Source: Granulicella sp. dw_53
GTDB lineage: Bacteria; Acidobacteriota; Terriglobia; Terriglobales; Acidobacteriaceae
Length of the DNA stretch: 64,000 nt
Assembly (NCBI RefSeq): GCF_018449545.1
Contig: NZ_JAAVUR010000021.1
Span: 1-64,000 of the forward strand
Direction: 5' to 3'
Part shown: one piece after another, positions 38,101 through 45,892 of the stretch
How positions within the stretch are numbered: position 1 is the first letter of the stretch
How the letters are laid out: the number at the start of each line of letters is the position of its first letter
The notes under the pieces: generated by a model
What the model was told of the DNA's origin: nothing
Database searches by the model: none
What the model saw: only the letters and a program-made list of their open reading frames with translations
Program-made: the position numbers and the translations under genes

Positions 38101-38687
38101 ATATCTGGCAGGTGCCGAGTTGGAAGAACGGTGGCGCGTTTGCCCGTGTCGCGACTGGCGGATGGCGGTTCTCCGGGGTGACGACCTTCCAGTCGGGTAA
38201 ACCACTGACCTTCACCGATGCCAACAATGGCACCGCCTATGGGACTACAAGCCGTGCGCAGTTCGTTCCAGGTAAGGGCAATGGAGACATTCTGAATAAG
38301 AATGGCGGCTCCTTGCTGAACCGCATCAAGAACAATACGTACTTGAATCCGAGCGCGAGCGTATTTGTGACGGCTCCGGCTGTTCCGTTTAGTGCTCCTG
38401 CCAGTGCCACAAGCACTATCTTGCCCACGGATTATGGAAATAGCTCCATCGGCGTGGCTCGCGGACCAGGAAACAACACCTGGGATATGACTCTGGCGAA
38501 GTCCACTAAGGTCGGCGGCCTTCGCGAAGATGCGACACTGGACTTCCGCACGGAGTTCTTCAATGTGTGGAATCACCCCCAGTATGCAAATCCTTCAACG
38601 GGAGCGCAGACTGCGAACTATGGCGTTATTAATGCATCGTCGGTCGCTCCGCGATTGATCCAATTCGCATTGAAGTACGTATTCTAA
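35151..38687 (+). CDS. TonB-dependent receptor, Oar-like, with carboxypeptidase-regulatory-like domain
   Basis: Outer-membrane receptor of 1178 residues. The signal peptide runs to about residue 29 (FALLFPVMAHSVFSQ). It is followed by the regulatory-like beta sandwich (GAIRGTVTDSQNAVIVGATV, to about 110), a plug with VPLTNRNYTQVLTLSAG and NFHMDGADINNFG, and a large barrel ending in K-Y-V-F. AAGAGGT is 6 bp before ATG 35151. It lies between the secreted amidohydrolase and acetamidase-family genes, so its cargo may be an amide- or peptide-like compound rather than a sugar. No TonB, ExbB, ExbD or SusD-like gene is nearby. Confidence 0.92.
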   Translation: MQWNSFLSRKRWLVFALLFPVMAHSVFSQTSTTGAIRGTVTDSQNAVIVGATVTVTSSATGQLRTVKTDKDGQFTVGLLPPEIYRISVAVPGFKKAEPAPVTVVVTETARADAQMVVGNESETVEVSSAAAALQVENATLGTVVDGRTIQEVPLTNRNYTQVLTLSAGVAGDVNNAASLGKGTQDVYVNGASSISNNFHMDGADINNFGSGRAGDFVQQAGIAIPNPDALQEFKIQTTNYDAGFGRDAGANVDVVTKTGTNAIHGSMWEFFRNDVLNANDTFLKIGGQKRAVMKQNQFGGTLGGPIVKDKLFFFGSYQGTRQINGLSASSLASNSLFPLTDDRSAAAIGKIACPNGSTATTPAGRAKWAPFNGGVNVACDGSNISPVALNLLRQKIANGTYLIPTPQRLTTDTNGNPIGLSTFSIPSHYSEDQFLVNTDYVLTSKHTFSQRYFYSRQPQTQPFSSSTNTPGNGVTPNFNSQVGVLKLTSALNAHFLNEALVGYIRSVGRLQTQANLTFDQIGMTAPSDPTYPLTPIISTTGYFNLGGVNNDVSFSAVNTFEISDQISWTHGKQSFRAGFLGEKNQFNFDDPNNKRGSVGFQTFQDFLLGMSAAQNGSAFSNVNSSGSQQGSYYKGFRGTSMAMFLQDDIKLRSNLTVNAGVRWELNSGVSANHGQLSSFYPSLVTPFQPVPVGGTFQGFVVPNNYRLPLPAGVTRLGSTSLSDNDIPLHNFGPRVGFAWQPLGAASSTVVRGGYGVFYTLTNANSVLQTLGGQPFVSSATLTGTANAAATFQTPFTTVLTPGVWRPRSTAYTLTVTGVAQNIDSPMVQQYNMDIQQELPDKFVIEAGYVGTRGTRLAESRGLNRAFLASPSNPINGVTTNTVASANLQARVPYQGFTPNGVTRIETYGFSSYNSLQSTLKRQVGSGLYLQAAYTWSKIMTSVTGGDGQNGVFSGGSGNSNDPNNRYARWGVAGYDRTNRFVFAYIWQVPSWKNGGAFARVATGGWRFSGVTTFQSGKPLTFTDANNGTAYGTTSRAQFVPGKGNGDILNKNGGSLLNRIKNNTYLNPSASVFVTAPAVPFSAPASATSTILPTDYGNSSIGVARGPGNNTWDMTLAKSTKVGGLREDATLDFRTEFFNVWNHPQYANPSTGAQTANYGVINASSVAPRLIQFALKYVF

Positions 38688-38789
38688 AAACAACGCGAAA
38701 TGTGACGCTTGCTCGACCGGATGCGGTGCGCAAGCGTTGTATTTCGATAACCTTCAACAGTTCTCTCCATATGTTTTGCGAGGTCTTTT

Positions 38790-39812
38790 ATGCGTCGGTT
38801 GCTTTTGACTACTGGAGTTTTGCTGGCTGGTTCGATGCCAATGCTGGCCGCTGAGTATAAGCTCCTTGCCACCCCCACCACGATCGAGTGGGGGCACTAT
38901 GCAGTGACGAAGCCCGCCATTACGGTGAAGAGCGGAGACACGGTGACGATTCAGGCGCTGTCGACCTGTGGTCCTTCGGACCGGCTAGTGGCGCGCGGTA
39001 TCAAGGCCGAGGACATTCCAGCCTATAACGATGCAATCTATAAAGCAGATATCCCGGCGAGCGAAAAAGGTCCGGGTGGGCATATTCTGACCGGGCCGGT
39101 GGCTGTTGAAGAGGCTGAGCCGGGCGATGTCTTGGAAGTTCAGATTCTGAAGGTCGACATTGATGCGAACTTCGCATGCAATGGATTTGGCTTGCATCGC
39201 GGATTCCTTCCGATGGAGTTCCCTTACAGCCGTCAACGCTTGATTCCGCTGGATCGTCAGAAGATGATCGGGCATTTTGCACCGGGAATCGATATTCCAC
39301 TGCATCCGTTCTTCGGCAGTATGGGTGTGGCTCCGGGCAACGGCCGGTTGGACAGCGCTCCCCCCTTTGCGCACGCTGGCAATATGGATAACAAGGAATT
39401 GGTCGCTGGGACTACTCTCTATATTCCTGTGGCTGCCAAGGGTGCGCTGTTTGTGGCGGGTGACGGCCATGCCGGACAGGGCAACGGTGAGGTCGATATC
39501 ACCGCGATGGAGACGTTTCTAACCGGGACGTTCAAGTTCGTGGTGCACAAGAAGAAACCAATGTCGTGGCCGCGGGCGGAGACGCCGACCCATTACATCA
39601 CGATGGGCTTTAGCCCGGATCTGAAGGAAGCCACTGAGCATGCTCTTCGTGACATGATCGACTTCCTGGTAGAAGAGAAGCACATGACGCGAGACGACGC
39701 GTACATGCTGTCGAGCGTAGCTGTCGACCTGGATATTACCCAGTTGGTGGACGGCAACGTCGGCGTTCATGCGATGTGCCCGAAGAACATCTTTACAGTG
39801 GGAAGTAAGTAA
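38790..39812 (+). CDS. Exported acetamidase/formamidase family protein
   Basis: FmdA/AmdA-family amidohydrolase of 340 residues with an N-terminal signal peptide (MRRLLLTTGVLLAGSMPMLAA). Family motifs include TGPVAVEEAEPGDVLEVQIL, PLHPFFGSMGVAP and AAKGALFVAGDGHAGQGNGE, holding the histidine and acidic residues of the metal centre. Classical members hydrolyse formamide or acetamide in the cytoplasm; a periplasmic version suggests another amide substrate. GAGG lies 6 bp before the ATG. It follows the TonB receptor by 102 bp on the same strand and is probably co-expressed. Confidence 0.9.
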   Translation: MRRLLLTTGVLLAGSMPMLAAEYKLLATPTTIEWGHYAVTKPAITVKSGDTVTIQALSTCGPSDRLVARGIKAEDIPAYNDAIYKADIPASEKGPGGHILTGPVAVEEAEPGDVLEVQILKVDIDANFACNGFGLHRGFLPMEFPYSRQRLIPLDRQKMIGHFAPGIDIPLHPFFGSMGVAPGNGRLDSAPPFAHAGNMDNKELVAGTTLYIPVAAKGALFVAGDGHAGQGNGEVDITAMETFLTGTFKFVVHKKKPMSWPRAETPTHYITMGFSPDLKEATEHALRDMIDFLVEEKHMTRDDAYMLSSVAVDLDITQLVDGNVGVHAMCPKNIFTVGSK

Positions 39813-39820
39813 TGCAGTTT

Positions 39821-39873
39821 GCTACCTGGGACTTGCACCTTTTTAGAGATGAAAGGAGTACGTCCCAGGTAGC
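39821..39873. terminator. 12-bp inverted repeat between convergent genes
   Basis: GCTACCTGGGAC (39821-39832) is the exact reverse complement of GTCCCAGGTAGC (39862-39873). The 29-base loop itself can form CCTTT/AAAGG. It lies between the convergent acetamidase and response-regulator genes, 8 bp and 9 bp from their ends, so it may serve both directions. There is no long T tract outside the stem. Confidence 0.65.
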
Positions 39874-39882
39874 GATCCTAGC

Positions 39883-40545
39883 TCAGGAGATTGCGACGAT
39901 ACCGCAGCGGATCGCGTAACGCATTAAATCCGCCATCGAATTGAAATTGAGTTTGCGATTGATATTGGTGCGGTGCGATTCGGCCGTACGGACGCTAATG
40001 TTGAGGCGAGCGGCGATTTCGCGGTTGGTTAGGCCGCTGGCGAGCAACTCAATGACTTCAAGTTCTCTGACGGTAATAAGGGGCTTTTCCGCGGTGTCTG
40101 GCGAAAGTTTTTTACCGAGGAACTTCTGGAGTAAGAGTTCTCCCACACATGATGTAAAGAAGTGACGGCCTTGAGAGACCGCTTCAACCGCACTTAGAAG
40201 GTCTTGATCGGCATCGCTCTTCAGCACAAAACCCTTTGCTCCAGATTCGAGAACCGCCCGGACGATCTGTTCAGAGTCATGCATTGTGAGGATGATGATC
40301 TGGGTTTGGGGAGAGACACTGGAGAGTTCTGTGGCGACCTGGGGTCCATTAAGATGGGGCATGGAGAAATCCAGAATGGCGAGGTCGGGTTTTAGTTCGG
40401 AGGCAAGACTCACAGCGTTGAGTCCGTGCCGCGCCTCTCCAACTACCTCCCAGTCGCTCCTTAGTGCAAGTAGATCTCGTATGCCTCTGCGGATTAGCTC
40501 ATGGTCGTCGGCGATTAAGATTCTCAGCTTAGCTTTATCAGGCAT
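39883..40545 (-). CDS. NarL/FixJ-family response regulator
   Basis: Two-component response regulator of 220 residues. The receiver domain (about 8-125) has the acidic pair A-D-D-H and phosphoacceptor D59 in I-L-D-F-S-M-P; the conserved Thr and Lys lie in ILTMHDS and FVLKSDAD. A LuxR-type helix-turn-helix occupies about 150-213 (TVRELEVIELLASGLTNREI, AARLNISVRTAESHR). The start overlaps the histidine kinase stop by 8 bp (ATGCCTGA), so the pair is coupled. Targets are unknown; the convergent amidase/receptor genes and the dyads upstream of the kinase are candidates. Confidence 0.93.
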   Translation of the reverse strand: MPDKAKLRILIADDHELIRRGIRDLLALRSDWEVVGEARHGLNAVSLASELKPDLAILDFSMPHLNGPQVATELSSVSPQTQIIILTMHDSEQIVRAVLESGAKGFVLKSDADQDLLSAVEAVSQGRHFFTSCVGELLLQKFLGKKLSPDTAEKPLITVRELEVIELLASGLTNREIAARLNISVRTAESHRTNINRKLNFNSMADLMRYAIRCGIVAIS

Positions 40546-41623
40546 CGATTTTGTACTCCGTCGGCAGGTCCGCAGTAATGGTCGTTCCGCTAGAGGTCCA
40601 GTGCATGGTCAAGAGGCCACCCAATTGCTCCAGGCGTTGCCGCATACCATTAATGCCGGTACCGGTATTTCGGCGTGCCTCTCGCGGTTCCGCGCCTGTT
40701 CCTTCATCGGCCAAGGTTAGTTTCAGCCAGTTCGCCTGTAGCTTCAGTGATATGTGTACGACGGTACTTCCAGAGTGGCGGAGGACGTTTGCCAGGCCCT
40801 CCTGCACAACTCGAAAGAGCGCGACCTCCACCTCGTCCGAGAAGCGGCCAAGTTTTCGAGGGATGGTGAGGTCGACTCGTATGCCGCTGCGTTGTTCGAA
40901 GCCCTCGGCCAACCCTACGAGGGCACCTGCGAGCCCACTGTGGTCCAGTAAGGGAGGGTGCAGCAAGTAGGATGCACTGCGAATTCGCTCCGAGCATTCG
41001 TACGCGAGAGTCGTGGTTCGATACACGAGCGCCTTGATCGTCTCGTCTCCGTCGGCCACAAGCTGCATCAACTTGCGCAAGTTCCAGTTCAGTACAGCAA
41101 GCTCCTGTGAAGTGGAATCGTGGAGATCTCGTGCGAGGCGGCTTCGCTCTTCCTGCTGGATGTGTTCCAATTTATCGGCGACGGTGCGGAACGCGTTGCG
41201 TGCCTGGTTGCGCTCGGTCACATCTTGATAAAGTCCATATACGCCAGCTAGACGGTCATTGACCATAAGTGGAATGCCGTACAGTTCTACATCAACGGTC
41301 ATTCCATCCTTGCGGCGTCGCTGGGTTACAGTGTGGACCTTTTCTCCCGCTAATACACGACGAGTAAGATTGGTGGCTTCCTGGACACCTCTCGGGGCTG
41401 CGATCAAGGTGTCAAGGTCGGACGATTCTAACTCGTCAGAACTGTACTGGAAGAGCCTCCGAAAGGCCGGATTGCACATGGTATAACGGTGATCCGCGTC
41501 CAAAACGATGATGGCGATAGGACTATGTTCGATCAGAGCACTTAGATACGTCGCAGATAAATCGGAATCAACTTGCACAAGCGACGATTCTGGATGCACA
41601 CCAACAGACTCATGCTGCCGCAT
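40538..41623 (-). CDS. PAS-domain sensor histidine kinase (HisKA_3 type), cytoplasmic
   Basis: NarX/DegS-type kinase of 361 residues without a membrane helix. A PAS domain covers about 25-140 (HSPIAIIVLDADHRYTMCNP, then QYSSDEL). The phosphoacceptor is H168 in R-D-L-H-D-S-T-S-Q-E, typical of HisKA_3. The HATPase part has LANVLRHSG (N box) and DEGTGAEPREARRNTGTGIN (G boxes). AGGAGGT lies a few bases before the ATG, a near-perfect ribosome binding site. With the response regulator it forms a complete two-component system sensing a soluble or cytoplasmic cue, possibly small molecule or redox via PAS; no haem or flavin residue can be named. Confidence 0.92.
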   Translation of the reverse strand: MRQHESVGVHPESSLVQVDSDLSATYLSALIEHSPIAIIVLDADHRYTMCNPAFRRLFQYSSDELESSDLDTLIAAPRGVQEATNLTRRVLAGEKVHTVTQRRRKDGMTVDVELYGIPLMVNDRLAGVYGLYQDVTERNQARNAFRTVADKLEHIQQEERSRLARDLHDSTSQELAVLNWNLRKLMQLVADGDETIKALVYRTTTLAYECSERIRSASYLLHPPLLDHSGLAGALVGLAEGFEQRSGIRVDLTIPRKLGRFSDEVEVALFRVVQEGLANVLRHSGSTVVHISLKLQANWLKLTLADEGTGAEPREARRNTGTGINGMRQRLEQLGGLLTMHWTSSGTTITADLPTEYKIDA

Positions 41624-42048
41624 ATATGACCTCCTGTCCTACGAGTCGACCGGATCGCTAAGAGTGGATAATTTCTCATCTTAGCAAAGATTTCCTCCAG
41701 GGAATGTCATTGTTGCGTCCGCCGTGAACCTCCGCCGTCATTCTTTGATGATTGTGTTCGCGATTTTGAGACTACTTATCCTTCTGACTTAGTTCAAATG
41801 GTTTGAAGCCGTCCATGCGGTTTCATGGAGGGCCTCGTCTAAGTGAGTAATTAGTTTGGAATAAGTATTCCTAAGTAGAGTAACTGCTGGAATACGTCGA
41901 CTATGGTATCGGTACGTTTGGAGGGAGCTTGCGGATTGGTGGACAGGGAGTTACGTTATGTTGCGCTTGTTCGCAGCGATTTTTATCTGCGAGAGGCGCA
42001 ACCACCGTCTGGAGTCCGTCATTTCGCCCTTGATGGGAAATGGAAGTA
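41624..42048. other. 425-bp non-coding region with three dyads
   Basis: No convincing gene: short open frames on both strands lack ribosome binding sites and recognisable motifs. The stretch contains three inverted repeats within 80 bp (41793-41871) and is the promoter region of the histidine kinase gene. It also holds the 3' end of the GH2 operon, for which no intrinsic terminator is obvious. Confidence 0.55.
41793..41871. promoter_or_regulatory. Cluster of three inverted repeats upstream of the histidine kinase gene
   Basis: TTCAAATGGTTTGAA (41793-41807), TCCATGCGGTTTCATGGA (41812-41829) and GGAATAAGTATTCC (41858-41871) each have perfect 6-bp arms. They differ from one another, so they are not one repeated operator. 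They lie 170-250 bp upstream of the kinase ATG and could bind the cognate regulator or others. Confidence 0.4.
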
Positions 42049-44562
42049 TTACGATCTAGGTATTCGAAGAAAAGCAGTCGAAACTCCATCGGAGTCGACA
42101 CTGGTTTCGACCACATCTTTTAGGGAGAGGCTAATTTCGGCTCGCCCGTTGTAGAGCTGCACGATGCGAGAGCCGGTCGGGGTCCCGAGATTGTCGATCA
42201 GCTTTCCATTGCCTGCGAGGGAGAAGCGCACTACGGCACGAGAGTCGAGGCAACGTACTCCTGCTGCATCAAGCATTTGGGCTTCGATGGTGGCTGACCC
42301 AAGGGCCTGATGCTTGAGAGAGAGGGCGAGAGCTTTGGGGGCTCCCCACTGTGTGGTCTGGTAAGTGAATGCAACCTCATCAGCCAATGGAAATGGCTTC
42401 CCACTTGGTCCGGCAATTTTCCCGTCCGAAACAGCTCTCAGCTCATTCTTGCCTTCCCGGAAGGCGACGTTCCAGTGCAGACCAGCGGCAGGGAACTCCT
42501 GGGGATTTCGTTTTTTGGTCCCCAGGGAGACCCCGTTGAGGAAGAGCTCCACCGAGGAGCAGTTGGAGTAGATGCGCACGAGACGCTCTTGCCCGGCCTT
42601 GCCCCAACGGATGGGCCAGTTATGCCCGTAGATGCGCAGCATGGGCTTCTTCGACCAGTAGGACTGAAAGACGAAGTAGCCTTCTTTGGGCTGCATGTCG
42701 CGGGTGATGAGGCCCTTCTGGTTGACTCGCGGGACGGGATTTTCTACGCGAAGGGGAGTCGTGAAGTCTTTGAAGATCCATTGCGCGGAGCCGCTGAGCC
42801 AGGGGATTTCTTCCTGGGTCTTCAGGTACCAGTCGAAGAGATCGCAGGCGTAGGTCTCGGACCATTCGCCGTCGCGGGAGACGCGGGTGTCACCGCCGGT
42901 GAATTTGTAGTCGAGGCCCTTCTCGGCGGTTCCTTTGCCGGTGAGGATGCGGGCGAGGACGGGGTCGGGGTCTTCGGCGTGGCGTCCGGCGTGGCTGTCT
43001 GCTCCCCATTCGATGTGCATGAAGTGCGGGACGGTCATGCGGGCTTTGTCCAGCGAGGCGCGATACTCCGTGTAGCTGCCGCTGTACCAGCCGGCCCAGA
43101 TGGAGGGCGAGTAGACGTCGGGGATGTCGCGGGCGAAGTCGCAACGGCGGTAGGCGGTCATGCGGGTGGGGTCAAGCTGGTGGGATAGCTCGTGGAGTTC
43201 CTGCATGAAGTGGCGGATGGCTTCTTTGTCCTGACCGTTTACTTCGCCGGGCCAGTCGTCCTCGTTGCCGAGACCCCACATCAGAACGGAGGGGTGGTTG
43301 CGATGCTGGTCGATCATGTTGCGAAGCTGGGTGCGGCCGCGCTCCTGGAAGAGTTTGGTTCCGACGCCGCTGCGACACCAGGGAACCTCTTCCCAGACGA
43401 GGAGGCCGAGCTGGTCGCAGAGATCGAGTACGAGGCTGGACTGTTGATAGTGGGCGAGGCGAATGAAGTTTGCGCCCATGTCCTTGACGAGTTGAAGCTC
43501 CTGGCGGATGAGGTCGTCGGGCATGGCGGCCGCGTAGCCTGCGTGGTCTTCGTGCCTTTGCGTGCCGCGCAGCAGCAGGCGCTCGCCGTTGAGGAAGAAG
43601 GGGCCGTGCTCTTCGAAGCGTGTGTGACGGACGCCGAAGGCGTGGGCTACGGCCGAGGTTCCATCCGAGCAGGTGAGGGAGGCCTCGCAGTGGTAGAGAT
43701 GGGGTTGATCCGGGGACCAGAGGAGAGGAGCTTTGAGCTCGAAGGCGGCGAGTTCTTTTTCACCTTGCCATGTCTGAGGGTGCAGGGTTTGCTGGAAGAC
43801 TTTGCGGCCGCTGGGATCGGTGACGGAGAGGTTGAGTTGCAGATCACCTTGTGTTGCCGCGGGCGTATAGAGTCTTGCCGTGATTGCGACCTTTGCTACG
43901 CTGCCTGGGCTGTAGGAGACGGTGGTGTGTAGAGCCTCTAAGGAGATGGCGGGAACGTAGACGAGATGGACGGCGCGGTAGAGGCCTCCGTAGAGGGTGA
44001 AGTCGCTGAGGTCGGAGGGCATGCGCTCGGTGTCGGGCGAGTTGTCGCAGACGACGGCGAGTTGCAGGTCCGTGCCTGCGGGGGTATGTTGCGCTCCTTC
44101 GGTGATGTCCATGACGAACTCGTCGTAGCCGCCGATGTGTTTGCCGACGAGGGCTTCGCCGAGATAGACCGCAGCCTGCTGGCCTACGCCCTGAAAGTGC
44201 AGAAGCGTCCGGCCCTGGGGGAAGGGGTTGGCTATGCGCAGGTGTTTCCGGTAGCAGCCTTGTCCGCGATAGGCTGGGGTTTCGGGGTCGCAGGCGTCGT
44301 AGTGGTTGAAGCAGTGTGGCACGGTGACGGGCTGCCAGACGGCGATGTCCTGACTGTGAGCGATCTCCCAGGGGGCGTCGAGTGGACCGCGGAAGAACTC
44401 CCAACCGGTGTCGAGCCGGGTGACGATAGAAGGGCCTGACTGGGTGTTGCCGGAGTTCGAGGTGACGGCTTGCAGGACCGAGGCCAGCAGGGTAGGAGTC
44501 GATGTGCCGACTGCATAGGCTGCTGCTCCGCCTTGCAAGAACGATCGTCGTGAGAGAGGCAT
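42049..44562 (-). CDS. Glycoside hydrolase family 2 protein (beta-galactosidase/beta-glucuronidase family)
   Basis: Tat-exported GH2 enzyme of 837 residues (signal L-S-R-R-S-F-L-Q-G-G). Domains in order: jelly roll (about 50-200, with YRGQGCYRKHL and GGYDEFVMDITEG), Ig-like sandwich (about 205-310), TIM barrel (about 315-610) and C-terminal Ig-like domains. The acid/base is E434 in G-N-E-D-D-W and the nucleophile E518 in H-I-E-W-G. RLAHYQQSSLVLDLCDQLGL and EEVPW are typical of the family. Substrate cannot be fixed: beta-galactoside and beta-glucuronide are both possible, and the neighbouring alginate-lyase-like gene favours a uronate-containing polymer. It is last in a minus-strand run with that lyase and a TonB receptor. 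Confidence 0.9.
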   Translation of the reverse strand: MPLSRRSFLQGGAAAYAVGTSTPTLLASVLQAVTSNSGNTQSGPSIVTRLDTGWEFFRGPLDAPWEIAHSQDIAVWQPVTVPHCFNHYDACDPETPAYRGQGCYRKHLRIANPFPQGRTLLHFQGVGQQAAVYLGEALVGKHIGGYDEFVMDITEGAQHTPAGTDLQLAVVCDNSPDTERMPSDLSDFTLYGGLYRAVHLVYVPAISLEALHTTVSYSPGSVAKVAITARLYTPAATQGDLQLNLSVTDPSGRKVFQQTLHPQTWQGEKELAAFELKAPLLWSPDQPHLYHCEASLTCSDGTSAVAHAFGVRHTRFEEHGPFFLNGERLLLRGTQRHEDHAGYAAAMPDDLIRQELQLVKDMGANFIRLAHYQQSSLVLDLCDQLGLLVWEEVPWCRSGVGTKLFQERGRTQLRNMIDQHRNHPSVLMWGLGNEDDWPGEVNGQDKEAIRHFMQELHELSHQLDPTRMTAYRRCDFARDIPDVYSPSIWAGWYSGSYTEYRASLDKARMTVPHFMHIEWGADSHAGRHAEDPDPVLARILTGKGTAEKGLDYKFTGGDTRVSRDGEWSETYACDLFDWYLKTQEEIPWLSGSAQWIFKDFTTPLRVENPVPRVNQKGLITRDMQPKEGYFVFQSYWSKKPMLRIYGHNWPIRWGKAGQERLVRIYSNCSSVELFLNGVSLGTKKRNPQEFPAAGLHWNVAFREGKNELRAVSDGKIAGPSGKPFPLADEVAFTYQTTQWGAPKALALSLKHQALGSATIEAQMLDAAGVRCLDSRAVVRFSLAGNGKLIDNLGTPTGSRIVQLYNGRAEISLSLKDVVETSVDSDGVSTAFLRIPRS

Positions 44563-44627
44563 CCGTACTCCATTTGAGCTGCCCCGTGAGAGGACGGGGA
44601 GCGTGTTGTTCGAGATGAAGCTTGAAC

Positions 44628-45848
44628 CTAAGCCGACTTAAACCAGAGCAAGGGCTGGCGCACGGGGTAGTTGCGAATGATCTCAGGATCGGTGGGATCG
44701 GGATCGAGGCGCTGCCATAGCTGGAGGTAGTCGTCGCGTTTGCATTTGAGGCCGGCGAAGAGCAGTCCGGGGGAACGCACGGGTAGGGCCTCGAAGTGCT
44801 CGACGTCCTTCTTGTAGGGCCATGCGCCTTTGTCCTTCAGGTAGGGGTAGAGGAACTCGGTGGCTTTGCAGATGCCACGTCCATCGGGAAGGGTAAAGGC
44901 GAAGGGATCTGCACCAGCGTCGAGCAAAGACTGGCACAGAGCGGCCATAACGTCGAAGTTGAAGATGGAGTAGCTGTAAGGTTTGGTGCGGACGAGCTCT
45001 TTGGGGAAGCTTCCGTCCTGGCCGAGCTGATTGGGGAGGAAGATGGTCTCGTACTGGGTGAGGACCTCGATGCGGGTAGAGGTGTCTCCGATCAGGCGAG
45101 CGAACTCGGCGGCCTGGAGAGCCCAGCAGACGGCGTGATTGTTGAGTGTGTTTTTCTCGGCGATGCCCTTTTCGCTGGTCTTCATCCAATGGAGATATTG
45201 GGTGAACCAGTCGTTGAGGGCGGCGCGGTCTGCTGTAGAGAGAACTGCGGGAGAGATGTGGCTGGCGGCCCGGGCGACTTCGACGAGGTGCAAGGTGTCG
45301 ATGATGCCGTAGTTGCGACCGGTGGAGACGCCATGCACGCCCTGGGAGAACTCCAGATTGGGGTTCATGCGGGTTTCGGGGTTGATGAACCAGGCGCGGA
45401 GGTGGTCGGCGGCGTGCTGCGCATAACGGCGGTCACGCGTGAGCAGCCATGCCGAGGTAAGTACCGGCATCTGGATGGAGAGGGCGATCATGGCCTTGCG
45501 GTGGCCGGAGAAGTTGTTGGGATTGCTTTGTCCGTCGCGGTTGATATATGGGCCGTCGGGGTTCGCGGGGTTGGGCCAGAAGTAGTCGGCTTCGGAGAAG
45601 AAGTCGTGGGGGCCGCCGGGGGTGCGGGGCGATGTGGAAGCCGTCACGGTGATGGGCTTGTTGGAGAGATACTGCTTTGCCGCTTTGAGGATTCGGTCGT
45701 GGTCGACCCTGGCTACCAGGGCGTATCCGTCGGACTTCGTAGGAGCCGCGTGGGCGGAGAGAGAGGGGCCGAAGGCCGCCTGGCAAAGTGCCGCGGCGGC
45801 TCCGGTGTTGAAGTGTCTTCGTGTGATTTGAATACGGTCCATCGACAT
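44628..45848 (-). CDS. Alginate-lyase-family protein (PF05426 type), Tat-exported
   Basis: Alpha/alpha-toroid lyase-like protein of 406 residues. The Tat signal is Q-I-T-R-R-H-F-N-T-G-A-A-A-A. Core motifs: NNFSGHRKAMIALSIQMPVL, LEFSQGVHGVSTGRNYGII, the active-site-like N-N-H-A (about 236-239) and KPYSYSIFNFDVMAAL with the expected tyrosine. These resemble PL5-type mannuronate lyases, but the family also holds proteins of unknown specificity. The frame opens at 45884; ATG 45848 with GAGG 10 bp upstream is preferred. It sits between the GH2 gene (65 bp) and the TonB receptor gene (44 bp), surely one operon. Substrate is probably a uronic acid polymer, not proven to be alginate. Confidence 0.85.
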   Translation of the reverse strand: MSMDRIQITRRHFNTGAAAALCQAAFGPSLSAHAAPTKSDGYALVARVDHDRILKAAKQYLSNKPITVTASTSPRTPGGPHDFFSEADYFWPNPANPDGPYINRDGQSNPNNFSGHRKAMIALSIQMPVLTSAWLLTRDRRYAQHAADHLRAWFINPETRMNPNLEFSQGVHGVSTGRNYGIIDTLHLVEVARAASHISPAVLSTADRAALNDWFTQYLHWMKTSEKGIAEKNTLNNHAVCWALQAAEFARLIGDTSTRIEVLTQYETIFLPNQLGQDGSFPKELVRTKPYSYSIFNFDVMAALCQSLLDAGADPFAFTLPDGRGICKATEFLYPYLKDKGAWPYKKDVEHFEALPVRSPGLLFAGLKCKRDDYLQLWQRLDPDPTDPEIIRNYPVRQPLLWFKSA

Positions 45849-45892
45849 TGGTGCAAAGCCTCGTGTGCCGCGGCGATGCCGCATCCTCTCGG

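Noticed and set aside
41901..42154. Short frames on both strands next to the GH2 end
   Set aside because: They overlap the GH2 terminus, lack start signals and resemble nothing known.
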